DNA from: Planomonospora sp. ID67723 | Lineage (GTDB): Bacteria > Actinomycetota > Actinomycetes > Streptosporangiales > Streptosporangiaceae | Assembly (NCBI RefSeq): GCF_015711605.1 | Contig: NZ_JABTEZ010000001.1 | Span: 1,516,001-1,580,000, forward strand | Length of the DNA: 64,000 nucleotides | Direction of reading: 5' to 3' | Shown: positions 34,354-42,767 of the stretch, piece after piece | Layout: every line of letters starts with the position of its first letter | How positions within the stretch are numbered: the first letter of the stretch is position 1 | Notes under the pieces: model-generated | Seen by the model: the letters and a program-made list of their open reading frames with translations, nothing else | Database searches by the model: none | What the model was told of the DNA's origin: nothing | Made by a program: the position numbers and the translations under genes

Positions 34354-37329
34354 ATGCAGCAGAGCGTGTCCCGTCTTCCGTACAGCCTGACCGGCCCCTG
34401 GTACCGGATCCAGGCGATCACGGCGCCCTCGCGCAGCTCGTCGGCCGAGTGGGACTTCGTCACGGTCCTGCCCGCCGTTCTCTCCGCGGCCCAGCACGGC
34501 CGGCCCTTCGTGATCGGCTGGCTCTCCCGGGGTTCCGGCGCGCCGCTGGAGCTGGTCACCAACGCCGGACCGCTGACCCCGCCCCGCTCGCCCCGCCGCG
34601 CCGTCACGGCCACCGAGGGCGAGTCGTTCCCGGCGGGCCCCGAACCGCTGCTGTTCCCCGGCGGTGCGCGGGGCGTGCGGGTCGGCGACGAGTGGCTCCG
34701 CGACCTGTCCGACCTGGTGTGGACGACCTGTCCGGGACGGCAGGCGCCGCCGCTGGGCGGGCGGCGCGAACCGGACCCGGAGGAGGTCAGGCGGCCGACC
34801 CTGTTCGAGTCCACGCTGGTGACGCTCATGTCCCGGCCGTTCGCGTGGCTGGTGGTGGCCGAGCCGACCGATCTGCTCGACGCCGAGGTCGCGCACCTGC
34901 GCACCCAGCTCAACGTGCTGCGGCAGTACGGCGACGCCTCCGAGCGCTCCCGCTACGACGCCGAGCGGGCCGAGCGGCGCATGCAGGAGCTCGACGCCTT
35001 CCGCGAGGCCGGGCTCTGGAACGTGCGGGTGCTGGCCGGGGCCGCGGGGCCCGAGGAACTGCGGCAGATCGCCCCGGTGCTGGTCGGCTCGGTCGAGATG
35101 AGCCATCACCCCTACCGCCTGCGCAGCGCGCTGTACGGTCCGATGCTCCCCCTCGGGGAGGCGCTCGCCGCGTCCTTCCAGGACCCGGCTGACGGCACCG
35201 CCACTCCCTTCGCCGCCACCGCCGGGGCGCTCGCCGCCCTGGCCGGGCTGCCGCGCAGGGAGGTGCCCGGCGTCCGGGTGCTCGACGCCGGCTTCTTCGA
35301 CGTGACCAGCGAGACCGACCCGGCCCCGGGCGAGCCCGTGCTCGAACTCGGCGCGATCCTGGACGGCCAGAACCGCGCGGTGGGGTCGTTCAGGGTCCCC
35401 CTCGCGACCCTGAACCGGCACGCCTTCATCACCGGTGCGACCGGCTCCGGCAAGTCGCAGACGGTCCGCCACCTGCTGGAGCAGCTCACCGGGGCGGGCA
35501 TCCCGTGGCTGGCCATCGAACCGGCCAAGTCCGAGTACGCCGCGATGGGCGGCCGGATCGAGCACCTCGCCCCGGTGACCGTGATCAACCCTTCGGCTCC
35601 GGACAACGTGCCGTTCAGCGTCAACCCGCTCGCCCCGGAGCCCGGCTACCCGGTCCAGGCCCACATCGACATGGTCCGGGCGCTGTTCATGGCCGCCTTC
35701 GACGCCGAGGAGCCGTTCCCGCAGATCATGTCGCTCGCCCTGCAGCGGGTCTACGAGGCCAACGGCTGGGACGTGGTCACCGGCGGCGCGGCTCCGGGGG
35801 CGGCCACGCGGCCCGCCGTACCGACCCTGGAGCAGCTCCAGCGGCACGCCATGGACGTGATCAAGGAGATCGGCTACGGCCGGGAGGTCCAGGCCGACGT
35901 CGAGGGATTCATCTCCCTGCGGCTGCGCTCTCTCCGGGTCGGCTCGGCCGGCCGGTTCTTCGAGGGCGGTCACCCCGCCGACATCGGCGACCTGCTCCAG
36001 CGCAACGTGGTCCTGGCCATCGAGGACGTCGCCAACGACGAGGACAAGGCGTTCCTGATGGGCACGCTGATCATCCGGATCGTGGAGCACCTGCGGATGC
36101 GGGCCAGGTCGTCGAAGACCTCCGGGCTCCGGCACGTCATCGTGATCGAGGAGGCGCACCGGCTGCTGCGCGATCGCGGCGCGGGCCGGGCCAGCACGCA
36201 CGCGGTCGAGCTGCTCGCCGGGATGCTCGCCGAGATCCGCGCGTACGGCGAGGGCATCGTGGTGGCCGAGCAGATCCCCACCAAACTCGTCTCCGACGTG
36301 GTGAAGAACACCGCGCTGAAGGTCGTGCACCGGCTCCCGGCCGAGGACGACCGCCAGCTGGTCGGCGCCGCGATGAACCTGAGCGAGGAGCAGTCCCGGC
36401 AGGTCGTCTCGCTCCAGCCCGGCACGGCCGCGGTCTTCGCCGACGGCATGGACCGGCCTCTCCGCATCGAGGTGCCGCTGGGCGAGGCCCGCGAGCGTGC
36501 GATCCCCGGGCAGACCCCGCCGATCTGCGGGCGCCGTTCGGCGGCGTGCGGCCAGGAGTGCCGCGACGACCGGGCCTGCACGCTGATCGAGCTCCGCGAG
36601 GCCGACCTGCTCGCCGAGGCCCCGGAGTCGGCCTGGCTGCGCATCTGGAGCGACACCCTGGTGCTGGCGTTCTGCGTCAACCGCCCGCTGCCGGGCGCCC
36701 CGCGGGCGCTGGCCGACCGCTGGACCGAGCTGCCCGCGCGGTTGCGGGAGTGCCTGCTGGCCACGGCCGTGGAGCGCGCCGTCGCCCGCCGGTCCTGGGC
36801 GCTGCGGACCGTAGCCGATCCCGCCGCCCTCACCGAGCAGGTGGCCGCGGCGGCCGCGCGGCTGCTGGGCCCGGAGCGCACGCCCGGCGAGCGGCCGGGG
36901 GCCGCGTGGGTGATCCCCCAGGTCCGGTGGTTGCACGAGGTCGACAGGCTCTTCCCGTACGGGCACCCGGCCCCCGACCCGCACGCCCCCGCGCCAATCA
37001 TGGACTACCCGCTGTTCGACCACCCGACGGGCGACGCCGAGCTGCTCGGCCACCGGGCCCGGGCGCTCCGGCACCACCCGCTCTCCATGGAGGTGGACCG
37101 GAACCGCACGCTGGCCTGGCGGGCCCTGCTCGGTGACGACGAGTACGCGAGCGTGGAGCAGGACGTCCTCATGGTCACGATCGGGGTGGACCCGCACGAG
37201 CGGCTGCGGCACGTGGCCCAGTCGATGGGAGCGGGATGGCTGGAGGGCGTGCTCTCCTGGCCGCACCGGTTCGTCCTGCCGTTCGACACGGAGTCCCCGG
37301 AGACCGCGGAGCTGGCCTTCGCCGAATGA
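34354..37329 (+). CDS. HerA/VirB4-like ATPase, 991 aa
   Basis: The start is the ATG at 34354 with GGAG five bases upstream; the open frame extends further but lacks a site. Residues 1-330 are an unknown N-terminal part with a charged helix (185-215). Walker A is GATGSGKS at 361-368; the Walker B position reads VIVIEE (Glu599-Glu600), as in HerA/VirB4; then AEIRAYGEGIVVAEQIPTK matches the HerA arm after it. A Cys cluster (ICGRRSAACGQEC, then Cys further on) at about 712-735 may bind zinc or an Fe-S cluster. The last ~260 residues are unassigned. Probably a hexameric DNA or protein pump acting with the membrane protein before it. Confidence 0.8.
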   Translation: MQQSVSRLPYSLTGPWYRIQAITAPSRSSSAEWDFVTVLPAVLSAAQHGRPFVIGWLSRGSGAPLELVTNAGPLTPPRSPRRAVTATEGESFPAGPEPLLFPGGARGVRVGDEWLRDLSDLVWTTCPGRQAPPLGGRREPDPEEVRRPTLFESTLVTLMSRPFAWLVVAEPTDLLDAEVAHLRTQLNVLRQYGDASERSRYDAERAERRMQELDAFREAGLWNVRVLAGAAGPEELRQIAPVLVGSVEMSHHPYRLRSALYGPMLPLGEALAASFQDPADGTATPFAATAGALAALAGLPRREVPGVRVLDAGFFDVTSETDPAPGEPVLELGAILDGQNRAVGSFRVPLATLNRHAFITGATGSGKSQTVRHLLEQLTGAGIPWLAIEPAKSEYAAMGGRIEHLAPVTVINPSAPDNVPFSVNPLAPEPGYPVQAHIDMVRALFMAAFDAEEPFPQIMSLALQRVYEANGWDVVTGGAAPGAATRPAVPTLEQLQRHAMDVIKEIGYGREVQADVEGFISLRLRSLRVGSAGRFFEGGHPADIGDLLQRNVVLAIEDVANDEDKAFLMGTLIIRIVEHLRMRARSSKTSGLRHVIVIEEAHRLLRDRGAGRASTHAVELLAGMLAEIRAYGEGIVVAEQIPTKLVSDVVKNTALKVVHRLPAEDDRQLVGAAMNLSEEQSRQVVSLQPGTAAVFADGMDRPLRIEVPLGEARERAIPGQTPPICGRRSAACGQECRDDRACTLIELREADLLAEAPESAWLRIWSDTLVLAFCVNRPLPGAPRALADRWTELPARLRECLLATAVERAVARRSWALRTVADPAALTEQVAAAAARLLGPERTPGERPGAAWVIPQVRWLHEVDRLFPYGHPAPDPHAPAPIMDYPLFDHPTGDAELLGHRARALRHHPLSMEVDRNRTLAWRALLGDDEYASVEQDVLMVTIGVDPHERLRHVAQSMGAGWLEGVLSWPHRFVLPFDTESPETAELAFAE

Positions 37330-37401
37330 CGGAAGCGTCACGGTATGGGGCGGGCCTGCTCGTGTAGGCGATGGCCGTGCCGACCCGGCTAGGATCGGCG
37401 C

Positions 37402-38694
37402 ATGAGTCAGCTACCGCTGCGGGCGCAGCTCGCGAGTGTTCTCGGCCGTACGGCCGCGACGCTGTCCCGGGCGACCGGACGCGGCGACGGATCGGTGATC
37501 GGCGGCCGGGTCGGCCTGGCGCTGGAGCCCGACCTGCTGCGCAAGCTCGCGCAAGACCGCAAGCTCGCCCTGGTGAGCGCGACCAACGGCAAGACCACCA
37601 CGACCCGGCTGATCACCTCTGCCCTGCAGGATCTGGGTGACGTCGCCACCAACGCCTTCGGCGCCAACATGCCCGCCGGCCACGTCTCGGCGCTCTCCTC
37701 GGCCAAGGACGCCCCGTACGGCGTGCTGGAGGTCGACGAGAAATACCTCCCTGAGGTCGTCGACACCACGGGCGCGGGCGTGATCGTCCTGATGAACCTC
37801 AGCCGCGACCAGATGGACCGGGCCGCCGAGATCTGGCTGCTGGCCCAGAAGTGGCGGCGCGCGCTGGCCGGGCGGAACGTCCACGTGATCGCCAACGCGG
37901 ACGACCCGCTGGTGACCTGGGGCGCCTCCACGGCCGCCCGGGTGACCTGGGTCTCCGCCGGGCAGCCGTGGAAGGAGGACTCCTGGTGCTGCCCCGAGTG
38001 CGGCGGCCCGCTCGACCGCAAGGGACTCGACTACGTCCCGCCCGGCGGTCACGTCTCCGGGGTCCCGGGCGCGACCACCCAGGCCGAGAACGACTGGGCC
38101 TGCCGCGAGTGCACCTTCCGGCGGCCGGAGCCGTCCTGGATCCTCGACGGCGACGCGGCGATCGACCCGCGCGGGCAGCGGTGGGCGCTGGACATCCAGC
38201 TTCCGGGCCGGGCCAACCGGGCCAACGCGGTGATGGCGCTGGCCACCGCCGAGGCGTTCGGCCTGCCGGTGGAGCGGGCGCTGCCCCGGCTGCGCGAGGT
38301 CAGGTCGGTCGCCGGGCGCTACACCACGGTGGAGCGCGACGGCCGTCACGCCCGTCTGCTGCTGGCCAAGAACCCGGCGGGCTGGCTGGAGGCGTTCGAC
38401 GTGCTCGACCCCTCGCTGCCGGTGATCCTCTCGGTGAACGCGCAGGGTCCCGACGGGCGCGACACGTCCTGGCTGTGGGACGTCGACTACCGGGTGCTGC
38501 GCGGCCGGCCGGTCTACGTCACGGGAGAGCGCCGGCTCGACCTCGCACTCCGGCTCGAGGTCGCGGACGTGCCGTTCCAGTTGGCGGGCTCGTTCGGGCA
38601 GGCGCTCGCGGCCCAGCCGCCGGGCAAGGTCGACGTGATCGCCAACTACACCGCCTTCCAGCAGATCCGATCGGAGTTCGGTCGTGCCGTCTGA
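37402..38694 (+). CDS. murT: Lipid II isoglutaminyl synthase, MurT subunit
   Basis: A 430-residue Mur-ligase-like enzyme which, with GatD, amidates D-Glu of lipid II to D-isoGln. P-loop VSATNGKTTTTR (about 57-69). A four-Cys zinc ribbon inserted in the middle domain (SWCCPECGGPLDRKG and WACRECTFRRPE) is the MurT hallmark. Asp/Glu of LNLSRDQMDR-like region and the C-terminal DUF1727 domain (NPAGWLEAFDVL) complete it. It overlaps gatD by 11 bases, so the subunits are co-translated. Confidence 0.95.
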   Translation: MSQLPLRAQLASVLGRTAATLSRATGRGDGSVIGGRVGLALEPDLLRKLAQDRKLALVSATNGKTTTTRLITSALQDLGDVATNAFGANMPAGHVSALSSAKDAPYGVLEVDEKYLPEVVDTTGAGVIVLMNLSRDQMDRAAEIWLLAQKWRRALAGRNVHVIANADDPLVTWGASTAARVTWVSAGQPWKEDSWCCPECGGPLDRKGLDYVPPGGHVSGVPGATTQAENDWACRECTFRRPEPSWILDGDAAIDPRGQRWALDIQLPGRANRANAVMALATAEAFGLPVERALPRLREVRSVAGRYTTVERDGRHARLLLAKNPAGWLEAFDVLDPSLPVILSVNAQGPDGRDTSWLWDVDYRVLRGRPVYVTGERRLDLALRLEVADVPFQLAGSFGQALAAQPPGKVDVIANYTAFQQIRSEFGRAV

Positions 38695-39403
38695 CAGCGT
38701 CCTGCGCCTCGTCTGGATCTACCCGGACCTGCTGAGCACCTACGGAGACCAGGGCAACGTCCTGGTCCTGGAACAGCGCGCCCGGCGCCGCGGCATCCCG
38801 GTCGAGACCGTGCACGTGCGCTCGGCCGACCCGGTCCCGGAGAGCGGGGACATCTACCTGATCGGCGGTGGCGAGGACCGGCCCCAGATCCTCGCCGCCG
38901 AACGGCTCCGCCGCGACGGCGGGCTGCACCGGGCCGTCGCGCGGGGCGCCGCGATGCTGGCGGTCTGCGCGGGCTACCAGATCATGGGCAGCACGTTCGG
39001 CGGCGAGGAGGGGCAGCCGGTGGACGGCATCGGGCTGCTCGACATCGCCAGCGGGCGCGGCGCCGGCCGTGCCGTCGGCGAGCTGGTCGCCGAGACCGAC
39101 CCCGCGCTCGGCGTGCCCACCCTGACCGGCTTCGAGAACCACATGGGCGTCACCCGGCTCGGCCCCGGAGTGCGGCCGCTGTCGCGCACGGTGGTCGGCA
39201 CCGGCAACGGCGACGGCACCGAGGGCTGCTACGCGGGGAAGGTCGTCGGCACCTACCTGCACGGTCCGGCCCTGGCCCGCAACCCCGGCCTGGCCGACCT
39301 GCTGCTGACCTGGGCGACGGGCGCCCAGCTGCCGCCGGCCGACGACACCTGGTACGAGCGCCTGCGCGGGGAGCGGCTGGCCGCGGTCCTGCCCCGCCCG
39401 TAG
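38684..39403 (+). CDS. gatD: Lipid II isoglutaminyl synthase, glutaminase subunit GatD
   Basis: A 239-residue class-I glutamine amidotransferase that feeds ammonia to MurT. The catalytic Cys lies in LAVCAGYQIMG and the His in GTYLHGPALARNP; the N-terminus has IYPDLLSTYGDQGN, characteristic of GatD/CobQ-like proteins. GTG/ATG choices near 38684 place the start inside murT. The complex is essential in several Gram-positives. Confidence 0.95.
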   Translation: MPSDSVLRLVWIYPDLLSTYGDQGNVLVLEQRARRRGIPVETVHVRSADPVPESGDIYLIGGGEDRPQILAAERLRRDGGLHRAVARGAAMLAVCAGYQIMGSTFGGEEGQPVDGIGLLDIASGRGAGRAVGELVAETDPALGVPTLTGFENHMGVTRLGPGVRPLSRTVVGTGNGDGTEGCYAGKVVGTYLHGPALARNPGLADLLLTWATGAQLPPADDTWYERLRGERLAAVLPRP

Positions 39404-39494
39404 GAGGCGCCCGTCCCGCAGAGGGACCCGCTCCCGGCGGCCACGCGGCCGCCGGGGAGCACGCCGGCGAGGACGGCCCCGGGAGAGCGCGCCC

Positions 39495-39857
39495 TCAGTA
39501 GACGAGCGCCTGGACGCCGTCGCCGAGGGCCTCCTCGACGAACGTGGGGGCTCCCGCGATGCGGATGCCCTCGATCACGTCGTCGACCGTGATGTCCCGC
39601 CGGGCCGCGCACTGCGTGCACAGGGTCACCCGGCCGGCGGCCAGCACCGCGTCGAGCAGGTCGCCGAGCTGGGCGGCGTGCGGCAGGGTGAACTCCTTCG
39701 CCCGGCCGGGCAGGGCGAACCACGAGGACTCGCCGGTCAACCAGAGCGAGACGGGGACCCCGCTCGCCAGCGCCGCCGCCGCGACGGTGAACGCCTGGTT
39801 GCAGCGTTCCGGAGCGTCCGCGCCGGCGGTCACCTTGATCACCAATGATCGTGCCAT
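39495..39857 (-). CDS. DsrE/DsrF-like sulfur-relay family protein
   Basis: A 120-residue protein of the DsrE fold: VIKVTAGADAPERCNQAFTV at the start, GVPVSLWLTGESSWFALPG in the middle, and a Cys-x2-Cys (TLCTQCAARR) in the position where DsrE-type proteins hold a reactive Cys. Likely a peroxide/persulfide-handling or sulfur-relay protein; the true substrate is unknown. Single gene, divergent from the nitrobindin gene with about 85 bases between. Confidence 0.82.
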   Translation of the reverse strand: MARSLVIKVTAGADAPERCNQAFTVAAAALASGVPVSLWLTGESSWFALPGRAKEFTLPHAAQLGDLLDAVLAAGRVTLCTQCAARRDITVDDVIEGIRIAGAPTFVEEALGDGVQALVY

Positions 39858-39941
39858 GTTTGAAGACTATTCGGCCGCGCGCCACGGGCGCGAGCCAGGA
39901 TCGGCGTCCCGTTCCGGGAGCCTTGGATACGCTTTGGATCC

Positions 39942-40451
39942 ATGGACGTTCCTGAGCTGCATGCCGACCTTGAGCCGATCGCCTTCCTCGTGGGCCGGTG
40001 GGAGGGCGCCGGGGTCGGCGGTTACCCGACGATCGAGAGCTTCAACTTCGGCCAGGAGATCGTCTTCGGGCACAACGGCAAGCCGTTCCTGACCTACACC
40101 AGCCGGACCTGGCTGCTGGACGAGGCGGGCAACCGGGTCCGCCCGCTGGGCACCGAGACCGGTTTCTGGCGCCAGCTCCCCGGCCGCCAGCTGGAGGTGT
40201 GCCTGTCGCACCCGACGGGCATCGTGGAGATCTACGTGGGCGAGGTGGTCTTCCACAAGATCGAGCTCCACACGGACGTGGTGGCCCGCACCGCGACGGC
40301 GAAGGAGTACACCGGCGGTCACCGCCTCTACGGCCTGGTCAACGGGAACCTGATGTGGGCCTACGACATGGCCGCCATGGGACAGCGGCTCCAGTCGCAC
40401 ATCTCCGCGGAGCTCAAGCGGGTGGGCGACTTCGTGCCCGACGTCGTCTGA
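39942..40451 (+). CDS. Nitrobindin (heme-binding FABP-like, peroxynitrite isomerase)
   Basis: A 169-residue ten-stranded beta-barrel protein. The family signature VGRWEGAGVGGYPTIESFNF is near the N-terminus, and the C-terminus has YDMAAMGQRLQSHISAELKR, containing the His expected to ligate ferric heme. Nitrobindins bind NO and isomerise peroxynitrite to nitrate. GGATCC lies just before the ATG. In Streptomyces I remember this gene close to nur, as here. Confidence 0.9.
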   Translation: MDVPELHADLEPIAFLVGRWEGAGVGGYPTIESFNFGQEIVFGHNGKPFLTYTSRTWLLDEAGNRVRPLGTETGFWRQLPGRQLEVCLSHPTGIVEIYVGEVVFHKIELHTDVVARTATAKEYTGGHRLYGLVNGNLMWAYDMAAMGQRLQSHISAELKRVGDFVPDVV

Positions 40452-40501
40452 GGGCGGGACGCCTCCCGGGAACGGACCTCCCCGGAGGCGCACGCCCGCG
40501 A

Positions 40502-40533
40502 GCCGCACCCGCCTCCGGGGAGGCGGGTGCGGC
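40502..40533 (+). terminator. Terminator after nitrobindin
   Basis: A perfect 15-bp stem (40502-40516 with 40519-40533) with a 2-base gap, followed by CTTCC. Very stable; it ends 24 bases before the DUF2470 start. Confidence 0.75.
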
Positions 40534-40556
40534 TTCCCCTGGCTACGATGCCGGGC

Positions 40557-40862
40557 ATGAGCACCCCTTTCACCCCTGACGCGGTCGAGGCGATCAAGCG
40601 CCACATGAACGACGACCACGCCGGCGACGCGCTGCTGATCGTCAAGGGCCTGGGCGGGCAACCGGAGGCCACGGCGGCGACGACGTCGGGCGTGGACGCC
40701 GAGGGGATCGAGTTCGCCGCCGTCGTCGGCGGGCGGGATGTCACGGTCCGCGTCCCGTGGAGCACGACCCTGACCGAGCGCGCCCAGGTCCGCTGGGAGG
40801 TGGTGCGCCTCTACCGGGAGGCCTGCGCCGCGCTCGGGGTGCCCGCCCGCGGCGAGCACTGA
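40557..40862 (+). CDS. DUF2470 protein (heme-utilisation-like domain)
   Basis: A 101-residue protein starting at the ATG at 40557. AIKRHMNDDHAGDALLIVKG is the DUF2470 signature found at the C-terminus of HugZ-type heme oxygenases and in free-standing actinobacterial proteins. His/Asp of HMNDDH may bind metal or heme. It lies beside nitrobindin, another heme protein, which suggests a shared heme/NO theme, but no experiment is known to me. Confidence 0.85.
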   Translation: MSTPFTPDAVEAIKRHMNDDHAGDALLIVKGLGGQPEATAATTSGVDAEGIEFAAVVGGRDVTVRVPWSTTLTERAQVRWEVVRLYREACAALGVPARGEH

Positions 40863-40920
40863 GAGCCGTCGGAGGGCGGAGCCACCGGCGGGTACGGCCC
40901 GCGGGCGAGGCCCGGAAGCA

Positions 40921-40950
40921 GGGAGAAGCCGGGAGAAGCCGGGAGAAGCC
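40921..40950. repeat. Tandem repeat (GGGAGAAGCC)x3
   Basis: Three exact 10-base copies followed by a degenerate GGGAAAAG, in the non-coding stretch 40863-41318. Too short and too regular to be a CRISPR; likely slippage. Confidence 0.9.
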
Positions 40951-41077
40951 GGGAAAAGAAAGAACCCCGGGCCGATTCCTCCCGCGTGAGGCGGAAGGGC
41001 CGGATGGACCAAAGGCGGGGATTCCCGCCCTCCGGCAGCCCGGGGTTCCGGTGATTGTCGTGGATTCGCCGAACGTC

Positions 41078-41116
41078 GCAGGACGTCCGGACAGAGTCCG
41101 GAGCTGCGGCGTCCTA
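41078..41116 (-). ncRNA. Structured RNA element after the mini-ORF near nur
   Basis: TCCGGAC-AGA-GTCCGGA (41086-41102) is a perfect 7-bp hairpin. It is enclosed by a second helix, GCAGGACG (41078-41085) with CGTCC-T-A-GC (41110 onward), bulged by one base. On the minus strand it follows the promoter at 41216-41188 and the 13-codon frame at 41155-41114, so it would fold in that transcript. It may be a terminator-attenuator or part of a small regulatory RNA. Confidence 0.4.
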
Positions 41117-41155
41117 GCGGACAGCCACCTCGCTAGCCCAACTATGATCAACCAT
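41114..41155 (-). CDS. 13-residue mini-ORF with a near-perfect Shine-Dalgarno
   Basis: Minus-strand ATG at 41155 is preceded by AAAGGAGGTGGTCC, almost the full complement of the 16S rRNA 3' end and the strongest ribosome site I noticed in the window. It encodes MVDHSWASEVAVR and stops at 41114, within the stem of the structured element. It has a good promoter. It could be a leader peptide, or a decoy for ribosomes in a small RNA. No family recognised. Confidence 0.4.
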   Translation of the reverse strand: MVDHSWASEVAVR

Positions 41156-41159
41156 TGTT
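41140..41159. promoter_or_regulatory. Interrupted palindrome upstream of nur
   Basis: AAC-T-ATG-N6-CAT-T-GTT is a two-fold symmetric 20-base site. It overlaps the mini-ORF start and lies 160 bases before nur. A Fur-family site is possible, but it does not clearly match the Nur box I remember. Confidence 0.25.
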
Positions 41160-41187
41160 CGGACCACCTCCTTTCGGCGTGATCCGT

Positions 41188-41216
41188 ACGTTATGCGACC
41201 GAATCCGCAGGGGCAA
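41188..41216 (-). promoter_or_regulatory. Promoter for the minus-strand small transcript
   Basis: On the minus strand, TTGCCC (41216-41211), a 17-base spacer and TAACGT (41193-41188). It fires away from nur toward the mini-ORF and hairpin. Other than these elements I see nothing in 40951-41318. Confidence 0.5.
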
Positions 41217-41318
41217 GTAAATATTCAGCAAGGGGATCTCCGCAGGTGAGGCCCAATATCCCCATCTCCGCTCCGGTGTCCGGCCGTCGCCGCGGCGTGC
41301 GGCTCGTAGACTCTGGAC

Positions 41319-41732
41319 ATGACCGAGACGTCGTGGCATGAGGAACTGCGGGCGCGCGGTTATCGGGTCACTCCCCAGCGTCAGCTGGTGCTCGAGGCGG
41401 TCAAGGCACTGGAGCACGCCACCCCCGAGGAGATCTGCACGCGGGTGCGCGAGACCGCCCGCGGGGTGAACATCTCGACCGTCTACCGGACCCTCGAACT
41501 GCTCGAGGAGCTCGGCATGGTCGCCCACAACCACCTCGGTCACGGCGCGCCCACCTACCACCTGGCCGCCGAGGCCGACCACGTGCACCTGGTCTGCCGG
41601 GGGTGCGGGGAGATCAGCGAGGTCCGGCCGGAGCTGGTGCAGACCCTGGTGACCGGGCTCGACCAGGAGCTCGGGTTCGCCACCGACGTGCACCACCTGA
41701 CGGTCTTCGGCCGCTGCCGCAACTGCCGCTGA
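41319..41732 (+). CDS. nur: Fur-family regulator, probable nickel-responsive Nur
   Basis: A 137-residue metalloregulator. The DNA-binding half is RGYRVTPQRQLVLEAV and NISTVYRTLELLEELGMV; the linker is HLGHGAPTYHLA; the metal sites include HVHLVCRGC and FGRCRNC. Sequence and neighbours (nitrobindin before, YgfZ after) fit Nur of Streptomyces coelicolor, which uses Ni to repress nickel uptake and the Fe superoxide dismutase. Zur or another Fur paralog is the alternative, since metal choice cannot be read with certainty. Confidence 0.85.
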   Translation: MTETSWHEELRARGYRVTPQRQLVLEAVKALEHATPEEICTRVRETARGVNISTVYRTLELLEELGMVAHNHLGHGAPTYHLAAEADHVHLVCRGCGEISEVRPELVQTLVTGLDQELGFATDVHHLTVFGRCRNCR

Positions 41733-41763
41733 GCGGACGCCGGGCACCGAATAGGCTTGGAAC

Positions 41764-42756
41764 ATGCGAAGCCCTCTGCTGGACACCCCCGGCGCGGTCG
41801 CCGCCGACACCCCCGACTCCGGCGTCGCCGGACACTACGGCGACCCTTTCGCCGAGCAGCGCGCGCTGCTCGCCGGCGAGGCCATGGTCGACCGGAGCAA
41901 CCGGGAGGTCGTCAGGATCTCCGGGCCCGACCGGCTGAGCTGGCTCAACAGCCTGAGCTCGCAGAAGCTCGACGACCTGCGGCCCGGCCAGGCGACCCAG
42001 ACGCTGCTGCTGGACGCCCAGGGCAGGGTGGAGCACCACCTCACGCTGGTCGACGACGGCGCGGCCGTCTGGGCGCACGTGGAGCCGGGCACCTCGGCCG
42101 AGCTGGTCGCGTTCCTGGACAAGATGCGGTTCATGCTCCGGGTCGAGGTCGCCGACGTGACGGCGGACTACGCCGTGGTCACCGTGCTGCCGGCGGCCGG
42201 CGGGGCCCGCCCGGCCCTGCCGTCCGGGGCGGTCGCCGTCGGCGACGACGTGCTGCTCCCCAGGGAGCTGCTCCCCGGCCACCTCGGCCTGGGGCTCGCC
42301 GGACTCTGGGCCTACGAGGCGCTGCGGATCGAGGACCACCGGCCCCGCCTCGGCTTCGAGACCGACCACAAGACGATCCCGCACGAGGTGGGCTGGATCG
42401 GTACGGCCCTGCACCTCAGCAAGGGCTGCTACAAGGGCCAGGAGACCGTGGCCCGGGTGCACAACCTCGGCCACCCGCCGCGCCGCCTGGTCTTCCTGCA
42501 CCTGGACGGCAGCGTGGACAGGCTGCCCAAGCACGGCGCGGCCGTGACCGACGGTGAGAACGAGGTCGGCTTCGTCGGCAGCGCCGCCCGCCACCACGAG
42601 CTCGGCCCGATCGCGCTGGCCGTGGTCAAGCGGACCGTGCCGGTGGACTCCCCGCTCCAGGCCGACGGGGTGGCGGCCTCCCAGGAGGTCATCGTGCCGC
42701 CGGACGCCGGCCGCAACGTCCAGATCGACCCCGCCCTGCGCCGCCGCATCCGCTGA
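41764..42756 (+). CDS. ygfZ: Folate-binding Fe-S cluster repair protein YgfZ
   Basis: A 330-residue GcvT-like protein. The family hallmark KGCYKGQE with its conserved Cys is near residue 222, followed by VARVHNLGHPPRR; the N-terminal half has SWLNSLSSQKLDDLRPGQ. It uses tetrahydrofolate to support some Fe-S enzymes. It begins 31 bases after nur and may be co-transcribed. Complete at both ends. Confidence 0.9.
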   Translation: MRSPLLDTPGAVAADTPDSGVAGHYGDPFAEQRALLAGEAMVDRSNREVVRISGPDRLSWLNSLSSQKLDDLRPGQATQTLLLDAQGRVEHHLTLVDDGAAVWAHVEPGTSAELVAFLDKMRFMLRVEVADVTADYAVVTVLPAAGGARPALPSGAVAVGDDVLLPRELLPGHLGLGLAGLWAYEALRIEDHRPRLGFETDHKTIPHEVGWIGTALHLSKGCYKGQETVARVHNLGHPPRRLVFLHLDGSVDRLPKHGAAVTDGENEVGFVGSAARHHELGPIALAVVKRTVPVDSPLQADGVAASQEVIVPPDAGRNVQIDPALRRRIR

Positions 42757-42767
42757 CCGCCCACAGG

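Noticed and set aside
34279-37341. A 1020-codon open frame antisense to the HerA-like ATPase gene
   Set aside because: Low-complexity composition and no ribosome site; the plus strand has Walker motifs and correct codon bias.
40921-40958. Possible CRISPR-like repeats
   Set aside because: Contiguous 10-base copies with no spacers and no cas genes anywhere in the window.
41041-41318. Riboswitch-type leader for nur
   Set aside because: The stems are oriented with the minus-strand promoter and precede no gene; no known riboswitch pattern is recognised.
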